From the NCBI GenBank assembly GCA_035610365.1, contig CM069439.1, forward strand, positions 1,178,001-1,242,000: DNA of 64,000 bases, read 5' to 3'. This DNA is from Aquatica leii. Taxonomy: Eukaryota > Arthropoda > Insecta > Coleoptera > Lampyridae. Below are positions 36,901-45,340 of this stretch, piece by piece. The notes beneath the pieces are model-generated. The model was given only the letters and a program-made list of their open reading frames with translations, searched no databases and was not told the DNA's origin. The first letter of the stretch is position 1. Each line of letters starts with the position of its first letter. The translations under genes were made by a program, and so were the position numbers.

Positions 36901-38149
36901 TCAAACGGAAACTCTAACTTCTCTCTTATCTAATGTCACACCAAATTCACTTAGAAAACTAAAGAGGGTTAGATTAGAAAGTATTTACATAACAAAAGTG
37001 CTTATGGCTATTAGATTGTAATCTAACTTTAGGTCTTGGTTTTTGTCGCTTTGCACGAAACCTAAACTTTATTTTTTTAGTTTTATACACAACTAAACCT
37101 ATAAAAATGATTACAATAAAAGTCGAAACATTTTTTTGTCGCAATTAAATAATTAAATGTTGCTGTACAGTTGTAGTATAAAATATGATTTAAATAAAAC
37201 ACTTGAGATGTAGATAAACTATTTATTATTTACGTATTTTAGAGTTATTGAAACATCTTTCCCAAAAAGCATTTTACATACAAATGTAATTAATTTGCAT
37301 TATTACTTTTTATTTAACTTATCAATAGAATACTCTTATAAAGTGTTAGTTTTAATTATTGTAGATAAACTTTGTTCTAAATATTTTCAGTTTTAATTGT
37401 TTGAAACGATTCTTATATTTATTATTGGCTTTGATTTTACAATATTTTAAGATAGCTTTTTTTTGGAATAAAAACAATTTTGACTACATTTTGCGCTATA
37501 AAAATTTAATACACTAGAGGAAATTAAGCTTGCCGGCGACTTTCACCTGCCGGTACCAAATTTAGTGTTCACTTTAAGGCACTGCTTGTAGTTTTGTAAA
37601 AATTTATTTACAATTATAACTTTGAATGTGCATCTTAGAAGAATGGAGAAATCAATGACTGTGTACGTAATGAAAGTGAAACCATAGAACTTTCATACAT
37701 AGAATATGTGAAAAAGAATGATGGTTCGGGATAATTTCAATTTGCGTAAATCGCTTTAAATGTGCATCAAAACTGGTACAGTGTAAATCGCACTTTAGTA
37801 CGAAGAAAATCAATTATTATTACAGTAGCTTTATTTTATTAGTTGTGTATTCCGTCTCTTTTCTTACAATTTGGTAACTGTTGTTCTTGAACGTTAAAAA
37901 CTGGTGTTTAGTAATTATAACTTGTGCTGCTGCATTCGTGCATGTTAAAGACTTAATTCTGCCAGCTTTTGGCAAAGAAGATTAAAGTAAGTCAAGCAGC
38001 CTCTCAATTTTAGGTGTATGAAAGTCTCTATTTATTTCTTGAAGAAAATTTTACAAAAAAAAATTTAATTTCTGTTCTTAATTACTTAGTTTTTTGCTAG
38101 GTTGCTACCGGCAGTACATTCTACTGTCGACTTCCATGTAACCGAAAAA
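33951..38149. other. AT-rich DNA; may include the 5' LTR of the BEL/Pao element
   Basis: I see no gene. A short perfect hairpin lies at 34977-35005 (arms CGTAATAACAG / CTGTTATTACG). The last few hundred bases, with CCGGC-rich motifs at about 37532-37553 and 38108-38115, precede a primer-site-like sequence and could be the BEL/Pao LTR, but I found no second copy to prove it. Confidence 0.5.
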
Positions 38150-38169
38150 TTTGGTCCTTTTTGAACCGA
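38150..38169 (+). other. Possible BEL/Pao primer binding site
   Basis: TTTGGTCCTTTTTGAACCG resembles the TTTGGTCC-TTCGAACCGG primer site I recall downstream of the 5' LTR in many insect BEL elements. It lies 140 bp before the first recognisable gag codons. The middle of the motif is altered. Confidence 0.4.
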
Positions 38170-38289
38170 TATACGTTCATTTTTTCGTTTTTAATTGGTG
38201 TGTTCAATAGCAATTAGAAACTTACGTTGATTTTAATACGAAAGTTCTCGTTATTTGTATTTCGCTTAAGTTGTTAAATATTGCAAACA

Positions 38290-38813
38290 ATGTCCGAAAA
38301 TGATTTGAATGTTCTGATTGTAACGAGATCACAAGTCTTTGCAGACGTCACCAACATCGCTAATTGCTACAATTCTCAAAAAGATGCTCGACGAATTAAT
38401 AATTCGACGCTGAAGCAAAACATCACAACAGTTATGCGGTTCTCTTTCTGACTCCTTTCAAGGTTTTCTTCCAAAAGTTATAATTCCGCATTTCGATAAA
38501 AAAAATCGCGACATGGACAGATTTTATCGGTCTTTTTAATTTGTTGATGCATAACAATAAAAGTTTAACTTATCTCGCAAAATTTCATTACCTAAAAACG
38601 TCTCTTTCTGGGGAAGCAGAATTTGTTATTGCTAGCTACCTATTAACGGCTGCAAATTATGAAATTGCTTATCAAGCTTTAAAAAAATGTTACCATAACC
38701 ATAGGCGTTTAGCTGGAATGTACCTAAATAAAATTCAAAATATTAAGCTTCTTGTTTCAACTACTCAAGAAAGTTTTAGATCGTACACCAAAATGCAGCC
38801 ACTGCTTCAGCAG
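38290..38813 (+). pseudogene. BEL/Pao gag, N-terminal part (DUF1759-like)
   Basis: It begins MSENDLNVLIVTRSQVFADV (38290), but that frame closes near 38450. It then continues with LPKVIIPHFDK and WTDFIGLFNLLMHNNKSL, and the open frame 38541-38816 with LAKFHYLKTSLSGEAEFVIA, LTAANYEIAYQALKKCYHNH and STTQESFRSYTKMQ. The string YLK.SL.GEA...I....LT..NY..A...L...Y is the hallmark of the DUF1759 gag domain in BEL/Pao elements. A one-base shift in an A run near 38500 separates two blocks. The reading is cut at 38813 by the pogo insertion. Confidence 0.88.
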
Positions 38814-38815
38814 TA
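38814..38815. repeat. TA target-site duplication, left
   Basis: TA directly outside the left GGGGAGACC end of the pogo-type element; duplicated at 41519-41520. Confidence 0.85.
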
Positions 38816-38843
38816 GGGGAGACCAGGGCACAGTGGCCATAAG
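38816..38843 (+). repeat. pogo left terminal inverted repeat
   Basis: GGGGAGACCAGGGCACAGTGG and a few following bases; inverse partner at 41491-41518. Confidence 0.9.
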
Positions 38844-39297
38844 AACACAGTGGTCCAGTCTACAGAATTTAAATAACAAAGCATCATTTAGCCGCGCAAT
38901 TTCACATGAAGGAAGCTGACAGTACTCTACATTACCGGTTGTGTTTATACGCAACTGCAGTCGGCCATTTCCAACAGAGCAGACAATTGTTGATTTTAGT
39001 GGGTGCAAAGCGAATATTATTGTAAGTAGTAATTTTATATTTAGTAGCAAAATAATGTAGAGTTAGTTGATTGCTTGTATCTCGGTCATTAAACCAATAC
39101 TGACGAATAACGGCATGTTTCATGTAATTACATGTACGTGGCTTTTTTTGTTGGAGCTAAAATGAAAACATGTGATTTGGGGCACGGTGGTCTGCTTTGT
39201 TCGGGGTACAGTGGCCACATGGCCAGTGTGCCCCATATTAGGAAAAATAATGTGTAAGTAGTGTAGGTGCTTTTGTAATTTGTTGTAATTATTATAG

Positions 39298-40470
39298 ATG
39301 GTTCGAAACCGAGTTCGAAAGACAACAATAGGGCAAACTGATGAACACATCATGTTTGAGGCTGTTAAAAGCACTTTGAGCGGCGGTTTGTCCATCAGGA
39401 AAGCAGCTAGTCGTTTCAATATAAGGCGGACAACTCTTAGAAGATACATCGGTATGTGTAAAAACAAACAAATCAATTGGGAGAACGCTATTTTGGAAAC
39501 GTACCAAAAATGTCTCCCAAATATAATGCGCGACAGATTTTCACGCGCGAAGAAAAACAAATGCTTGTTGATTATTTACAATCCTGCGCTCATTTGCATC
39601 ATGGATTACCACCGATCGAGGCTAGAAAAATTGCTTACGAATTTGCTAAAGCCAATCATAAGAAAATTTCCAATAGCTGGTCCGAGCACCAGAGCGCTGG
39701 TCCAGATTAGTTCACTTTATTTTTGAAAAGGAATCAAGGTATATCTCTAAAGATGCCCGAAGCAACCTCTTTAGCCAGGGCCATAGGCTTTAACAAATTG
39801 TGGTGAGCGCTTTTTTTGACAACCTTGAGAAAATTTATGACAAATATAATTTGGGCCCTGAACAAATTTACAACGTTGACGAAACTGGGCTCACAACTGT
39901 TCCAAAACCTGTCAAAATTGTAGCTCCAAAAAGTACCAAGCAAGTTGACCAAATCACATCTGCAGAACGAGGTTCATTAGTAACAGTTTGTTGTGCTATT
40001 AATGCTCTTGGAAATTTGATTCCACCGATGATGATTTTCCCCCGCGTGAAATTTCAGCCACACATGATCAAGGGAGCTCCACCTGGTACTGTGGGCTGTG
40101 CTAATTCATCGGGATGGATAACAAATGTAATATTTGTCGACTGGCTAAAGCATTTTATAAGATTTGCTAAACCGACTGAGCAAACACCAGTGCTTCTCAT
40201 CTGGACAATCACGAGAGTCATGTCTCATATAGCGCTGTAAAGTTAGTAAAGGAAAATAACGTTATTTTATTAATATTGCCCCCACATACCAGTCACCGTC
40301 TGCAGCCTTTAGACCGATCTTTTTATGGTCCTCTAACCTATTACAATAATGCCTGCCGAGCAGAATTAGTGGGTAAACCCGGAGGTCGAATTACCATATA
40401 TGATATTGCAGAGATCAATCAAATTTCCGAGAAGTCACGCCTTCGCCAAACACCAGTCAGAAGTCTTTAA
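39298..40470 (+). pseudogene. pogo-type transposase (DDE_1 superfamily), disrupted
   Basis: Cut-and-paste transposase. The start ATG at 39298 opens an N-terminal psq-like HTH (SIRKAASRFNIRRTTLRRYI, 39391-39450). After a frame change at about 39480 comes a CENP-B-type HTH (ARQIFTREEKQMLVDYLQSC and GLPPIEARKIAYEFAKANHK, 39525-39665). A stop at 39708 stands where relatives have W of DWF. PEATSLARAIGFNK follows, then the catalytic block 39800-40240 with IYNVDETGLTTV (first aspartate), SAERGSLVTVCCAINALGN and PPMMIFPR. The second-aspartate motif DNHESH is present in the DNA but pushed out of frame by a one-base loss near 40203. In the third block, 40276-40470, LPPHTSHRLQPLDRSFYGP holds the third aspartate. 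All three catalytic aspartates are still encoded, so inactivation looks fairly recent. The protein would act in the nucleus on the element's ends. Confidence 0.9.
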
Positions 40471-40502
40471 GAAAAGTCACCTGTGAACCTGAGCCAACAC
40501 AG

Positions 40503-41078
40503 GTGGAACCACACACCGTTGTTACACCTGCCATGCTTCGACCGTATCCAGAATCTTTCGGGACTTCAAAATCGGCAGGAAAGCCAAGAAAAAAAAAGAA
40601 AAATGCTATTTTAACAGACACTCCTGTGCTGAAGACAATAGAGGAAGAATGTAATCAGAGAAATGAGGCTAAAGTAGCCAACGTTAAAAGAAAGTTGATG
40701 AAAGATTCTGATAAATTGCCGGCAATGCAGAAGAAGAACAAAATTGAGAGCAGCAGTGATGAAAGTGAAGGAAGTCTCAGCTTGATAGATTCGGAGGATG
40801 ATATCGACGATGATCGTGAGAAAGAGGAACAAATTGACTTGCATCGCAACTACCTCGACTTGTCAGATATTCAAGTAAACAGTTTTGCCCTGGTGAAGTT
40901 TGAAATCAAGAAAAGTGTCGAATATTTTGTTGGAAAGGTTTTGGCTACATTGCTCAATAATGAGTTTCAAGTCAGCTTTCTAAGAAGAGCTCAAGGCAGT
41001 TTTGTATTTCCCTCCGTTTCAGAAGAGTCAATCGTGGAAGAAAAAAATATCATCTATCATCTACCCAATCCGCTTTAA
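40503..41078 (+). CDS. pogo transposase C-terminal frame, still open (191 codons)
   Basis: The longest open frame in the window. It continues the transposase in a shifted frame and probably is not a separate gene. The first methionine codon is simply the first in an open frame already running. It has HTVVTPAMLRPYPESFG, a basic stretch GKPRKKKKNAILTDTPV of the kind seen in C-termini of these transposases (possible nuclear localisation signal), an acidic serine-rich stretch (ESSSDESEGSLSLIDSEDD, residues about 80-105), and a C-terminal module VNSFALVKFEIKKSVEYFVG...VSFLRRAQGSFVFPSV, which resembles the small domain that ends many insect pogo-like transposases. The function of the last module is not known to me. 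Confidence 0.7.
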   Translation: MEPHTVVTPAMLRPYPESFGTSKSAGKPRKKKKNAILTDTPVLKTIEEECNQRNEAKVANVKRKLMKDSDKLPAMQKKNKIESSSDESEGSLSLIDSEDDIDDDREKEEQIDLHRNYLDLSDIQVNSFALVKFEIKKSVEYFVGKVLATLLNNEFQVSFLRRAQGSFVFPSVSEESIVEEKNIIYHLPNPL

Positions 41079-41490
41079 TCAGGTAGCACGGTAAGAACTC
41101 AAAATCGTTTTCATTTTGACATAGATCTTTCCCATTACAATATGGGATAATGATATTTGTATTTTGTATAATTATTATCTAAGTATTTGGTTTCAACGTA
41201 TTACAAAGATTATTCCTCACAAGTGTTCTAATAATTTCTAATAAAAAAACAAATCAAGCTGTGTTTACATTACTTAACGCAAGGGCCACTGTGCTTCGAC
41301 ATATGGTCGACTGTACCCCGTACACGGGGTTTCCAGTTTGGAAAAAAAACAATATTTTTTTTACTCAAACTATTTTAATTAACGAGAGTTGTGTTATAGT
41401 TACATCGTAGCAAAAACTGTAAATATTCATCACGTACTGAGAAATCAGGTTAATCTTGTATAGTTTTTAAAGTAAAAATTTAAATTTAAG

Positions 41491-41518
41491 AAATGGTCCA
41501 ATGTGCCCCGGTCTCCCC
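41491..41518 (-). repeat. pogo right terminal inverted repeat
   Basis: Reads GGGGAGACCGGGGCACATTGG on the minus strand, differing from the left end at two of the first 21 positions. Confidence 0.9.
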
Positions 41519-41520
41519 TA
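41519..41520. repeat. TA target-site duplication, right
   Basis: TA directly outside the right end; partner of 38814-38815. Confidence 0.85.
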
Positions 41521-41800
41521 CTTCCAATGCAACATTATTTAGCTATGCGTAATTTGGATACCGCTACTTCTTGTGAATTTGAATCTCGACGACAAACACA
41601 TGATTTTTCTAATTATAAGGAACTTATAGAGTTTATCAATCGACAAGTGCGTAATCTTGAACTATCTGCTGCTGAATTCAAATCACGTCTTCCGACAAAG
41701 GCCAAACCAAAAATTCTTATAGGCGCTACTTCAGTTCCTTTTCGAGATAAGGAAGTCGTCATCAGGGCGTGAGAAAAATCGGAGAACTCAAACAAACAAC
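41521..41800 (+). pseudogene. BEL/Pao gag, continuation after the pogo insertion
   Basis: The frame from about 41523 gives LPMQHYLAMRNLDTATSCEF, then FSNYKELIEFINRQVRNLEL and RLPTKAKPK, stopping at 41770. Relatives have L..KLD..T...WE.......... ..L..FL..R...LE at this point. The apparent first 20 codons of the longer frame (from 41503) belong to the pogo end. After about 41800 the reading is confused, and the CxxC zinc-knuckle block expected here is missing. Confidence 0.8.
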
Positions 41801-42054
41801 CAAAATCTAGCTAAGAACCTAAAAACCTCTCAAAAGTTAGGTAATCAACTTGTGAATCAAGCCAGATTTTTAACTCTAAAAATGGTGAATTGGGCAACTA
41901 GGCTTCCGTACTTTCGGTACTGTTGATTGCGTAGTAAAATCTTCTGAGGTTACTACAGCTGCTGTTTACGTATTTGAAATCCTTTCTTCTGATCATTTTT
42001 TTGAACAAGTCTACTCTAGTCTAAAACTTGGTCAACTAGCTGGTATATATTTTT

Positions 42055-42385
42055 TGTACATGGCAATATAGAAATGCTTATTGGAGCTGATAAATTTCTC
42101 ACAATCGTTTGAGAAAATTTCTTTATAATTAAAGGTAATATTTCAATTTTTCCTACTATATTTGACGACGTTATTGTAAGTCCTGTAAGTGAGTTCGTTA
42201 ACTACTTTTTTTGTCTCTCTTCTAACTCTTCAGTTCAAAACTTCAAACTTGCCTGTCAAGTACTGGGAAATTGAAGAAGTGCCCGTACCGTATCTGACAA
42301 AAAATAGTGCAAACCCTTCTTTAGGAATACTCATGCTCGAACCTTTTAAGTTCGATATGTTGTCGCTCTACCTCTAAAACCCAAC
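42055..42385 (+). pseudogene. BEL/Pao pol, protease-proximal region
   Basis: NIEMLIGADKFLTIV (about 42068-42112) corresponds to the VD.LIGAD.F motif. It is followed by FFCLSSNSSVQNF and LPVKYWEIEEVPVP (42205-42300), corresponding to the L..FWE.E.V segment that leads into the reverse transcriptase. A stop follows the LIGAD block. The active-site DSGS part of the protease was not found. Confidence 0.75.
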
Positions 42386-42399
42386 GTTGTCAAGGTTGC

Positions 42400-42860
42400 T
42401 GCTAATTCATTGTCATCGTACACAGCTTTTCTAAATTTAGAAAAACGTTTATTTCAAGATCTTTCCCGTTATGCCGCTTATCAACAATTTATGTGTGAGT
42501 ACCGAAACAAATGTTTGTTGCTACTTCTTTTGCGTCATATGTGCTACCTCATCATTGTCTTTTTTATATGCGTTGAATTCGTGTTGTCTTTAACGGTTCT
42601 TATTTTCTTAATGGTAAGTCTTTAAATGAGTAACTGTTAAGTAGTCTTAAGTTACAAAAGGACATTTCTGTGATTCTAATAACTTTTAGATTATATTTGG
42701 TCGCTGTGAAGACAAAGGTTTTTATTACCTGGCAAGGACGTACAAATACTTCGCACCGAGCTTACTGATTTTTTAGAAAAAGAAAATTTTGAGTTGCGGA
42801 AATGGTCTAGTAACGTCCCTAAAATTTTAGAAAATTTTCCTGATCATTTAGAAACTTTTC
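42400..42860 (+). pseudogene. BEL/Pao reverse transcriptase, internally deleted
   Basis: AFLNLEKRLFQDLSRYAAYQ and FMCEYRNK (42422-42510) equal the LE.R......Y..FM.EY block. LPHH-like sequence follows, then RVVFNGS (42580-42600; relatives RVVFDGS), and ELRKWSSNVPKILENFPDHL (about 42793-42850; relatives F.LRKW.SN...L...P). Only about 190 bp separate the last two blocks, where about 500 bp are expected. The catalytic YVDD segment is therefore deleted. Confidence 0.82.
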
Positions 42861-43129
42861 TTATATTTTTGACTAAGAATAAGTCTTTCAATATCTTGAC
42901 TGCACTGAAAGAATAGTTCTCTTATATTGCTAAAATATTTTATCTTTTAAGGTTTTTCTCCCCGCTGATCTTTACAATGAAGCTCGTTCTACAGCGTATA
43001 TGAGTCAAAAATCTTGATCGGGATTACGCTCCCCCTCTCCGTTATTGTCTCCCAATGGACTAAATTGGTAGTCAACTTGTCTTACATCTCTCAAGTACAC
43101 ATTCCAAGATTCAAGATGCATCTCTTCTT

Positions 43130-43445
43130 CTTCAATTTTATGCTTTACACGATCTTGGATTTTGCGATGCTTCAAAGAAGGGATACGCTGCCGCTGTTTA
43201 TACCTGTTCTAGTTCTGTTGAGCCTCGACAAATAGAGTATTACCACCTCAAAATCGTTGAACTAAAGCTTTGATTAAATCTTTTGGTTCTATGATTATTG
43301 CAGAAGTTCGACTTTATACTGATGCTTAAGCAGTTCTTACGTGGTTCTCACTCTCTTCGCATCGTCTTTATACTTTTGTCGCTAATCGTATTGTAACTAT
43401 TCTTGATCTCACTAAATGACATCACGTTGGTACTACAAAATTTTT
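43130..43445 (+). pseudogene. BEL/Pao RNase H region
   Basis: LHDLGFCDASKKGYAAAVYT (about 43142-43200) corresponds to LHGF.DAS..AY.AV.Y. After frameshifts, LYTDA...VLTWFSLSSHRL and YTFVANRIVTILDLT (43312-43420) correspond to the D...L.W......W..FV.NRV..I block, followed by HHVGTTK for W.HVPT. The domain would degrade RNA in RNA-DNA hybrids during reverse transcription. Dead here. Confidence 0.82.
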
Positions 43446-44879
43446 TTTAAATTTATTTTGTCTTGGACCCAGTGTTGGATAAACGGTTTAAGTGCCCGGA
43501 ACTTTGTATAGACATATCTAAACAATACGCAAATAAACTCTCAAACTCCTGTTCTATATCAAGACATATTTTGGTCGGTTGAGGAACTAAAATACTTTTT
43601 TTGTTTTGAATACTGTTTTACTATTTTTATAAGGATTTCCACTGACATTTGATATTAGCGAAACCACGCTGTTATTGTTTTAACTAAGGCTAGTAATTTT
43701 TTTATCTTCATCAGATTTATAGTCATGGGTACTTCTCGAACATTCTTAAATTTTCCTGATGACTGATGACCTTTGGAGATTTTTTGGAATTCGGTTTGAT
43801 CAAACAGTTCCCCGAATATTTTTGTTTTCAGATAAATTAGATATAAATTTCTTGCAGCAGTGGCAGCCGAAATAGAGTATCACAGCTTCATCGACAGTAT
43901 GGTTTTCAACTTCAGGTGCATAGCTTAGAAAATTTTAGTTCAATAAAGTAAAAAAAGGACGGACTTTAGCAAATTTATTATCAAGAATCAAATTATCGTT
44001 ATCTACCATACGAAGAACGATCATTATATGATCTCTAAAAAGTGCGTCAAAGAATGTTTTTTACGTCTTTGTCTTGTTCCCAAATCACGACGATATGATA
44101 CATGCACGCTCAAAATTAAGATTTCAACAAAACACTCTTCTTGGATTGTAACCGGTTTGTTATTTTTATTTTTTCAAGCCGCATAAAGATTAGTTTTTTT
44201 CGATTAGTAAATCAAAAACGTTTTCAACAAGAAATTATAAAAATAAAGAGATCGGCAAACTTTCTTTTGTGTTCTCTAATTCAAGTTGACTTAAATTAAA
44301 GTTATTTTTATATAAAATTACTTCAACTGTAAACTTTACCAATGTTTTCAATTTTTGGAAGCAAGTTGGTTCAGAACAATATTGTCATCTTCTAAATCCG
44401 TATCTTAAAGTGCTATCTGTATTTAATAATATAATAAAGCATCATAAACACAATTATAGAAAGTATCAAACAGATAAAATCCTAATTAATACTGGACATT
44501 AGGTTTTGCGATTACCTCTTACAGTCTCGTATTATCCAATAAGCCAAGTAGGCACCGGTTTATCAAAATAATATTGTGTATTAATGTTTGTTTTATTTAA
44601 TAAAATTAGTTTTTTAAATTTTGTTGTTCCAAACTGATTAAGATATAATTTTCAAAGTTTAAAAAAAGCACTACAATTTTGACGGCCTAAGGGTCTCTAC
44701 ATCTCTACATGGGTTAATCCGGCACTGTCTCTTTATCACCCAGATATCTGTTAAACTTGTCTATGCTCGTACGAAACCATAATTATATAGCTGTAAAAAC
44801 ATTAATTTGAATTTCGATCATGTTACGAAATTGTGTTATAATTTAAACAAAAATTTTAGAAATCTGAAAAAATGCTGGA

Positions 44880-45340
44880 TATAATTGTCAATCATGTCAA
44901 ACAACAAAAAAAGCGCTTCTAAAACTGACGTTAATGTATTCAAAAAATTTTATCCAGGAAACAAATTATATCTGTCCTTTATGCACGGCGATTTGTTTTT
45001 TTCGGTTCTGTGCATCTTATTTACCAAGCTTAATTGCTCGAAGTCTACATTTTTACAATGGCCACAGTAACGCAAACGGGAGTAGGTAAAAAATAGTTTC
45101 TGCTGTTTTTTTGTAGTGCATTTCTTCAAAACTATATCTTTTACACTAAACATATTAATAGGAAACTTTTTTTGAAATTGAATCATGACAATGTTAAAAC
45201 CGAAATTGGCAACTCTCACAAGTAAAAGTCTATCAAACCAAAAAAATAATATAATAAAATAAAATACGTTTAAAACAAGCAAACAAGAATTAAAAAAAAC
45301 TTTGAAGAGTTAGGTAATCAACTTGTTAACCAAACTAGTT
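44880..45340 (+). pseudogene. Second BEL/Pao gag fragment with a zinc-knuckle remnant
   Basis: Plus strand from 44967: YICPLCTAI...FFRFCASYLP, then SNANGSR, then AVFL-CISSKLYLLH (to about 45180). This resembles the BEL gag cysteine block CPLC....H....C..F.......R...........C..C...HHTLLH. At 45308-45345 the DNA AGTTAGGTAATCAACTTGTT closely matches 41837-41856 (AGTTAGGTAATCAACTTGTG) of the larger BEL copy. The fragment therefore holds the very gag part that the larger copy lacks, and rejoins the same sequence. The 110-codon minus frame here (44950-45282) is a shadow. Confidence 0.6.

Larger units (their letters stand above)
38816..41518 (+). mobile_element. pogo-type DNA transposon, nearly complete
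   Basis: A 2703-bp element with inverted ends. It starts GGGGAGACCAGGGCACAGTGG, and the inverse of its other end is GGGGAGACCGGGGCACATTGG (19 of 21 identical). It is flanked by TA on both sides, the target used by Tc1/mariner/pogo elements. Between the ends lies a plus-strand transposase in four blocks: HTH, CENP-B-like HTH, DDE_1 catalytic domain, acidic C-terminus. It carries a few stops and frameshifts. Internal GGGGYACAGTGGCC-like motifs repeat near both ends. It sits in the gag of a BEL/Pao remnant, so it is younger than that element's arrival. Much less decayed than most elements in the window. Confidence 0.92.
38281..44560 (+). mobile_element. BEL/Pao LTR retrotransposon remnant, split by a pogo insertion
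   Basis: Plus-strand pieces of a single gag-pol polyprotein appear in BEL/Pao order: gag (38290-38813, resumed at 41521-41770), protease-proximal region (about 42060-42310), reverse transcriptase (about 42400-42850), RNase H (about 43130-43440), and a doubtful integrase tail (about 44340-44400, FWKQVGSEQYCHLL, resembling FWKRWS.EYL). A 2703-bp pogo-type transposon interrupts gag. The zinc-knuckle part of gag, the middle of the RT and most of the integrase are missing, and frameshifts are frequent. LTRs were not confirmed. Confidence 0.8.

Noticed and set aside
39120..39560. 146-codon minus-strand frame overlapping the start of the pogo transposase
   Set aside because: Runs antisense to the recognisable psq-type HTH, with no motif of its own.
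40611..40849. Serine/leucine-rich minus frames that look like signal peptides
   Set aside because: Antisense of the acidic serine-rich part of the pogo transposase.
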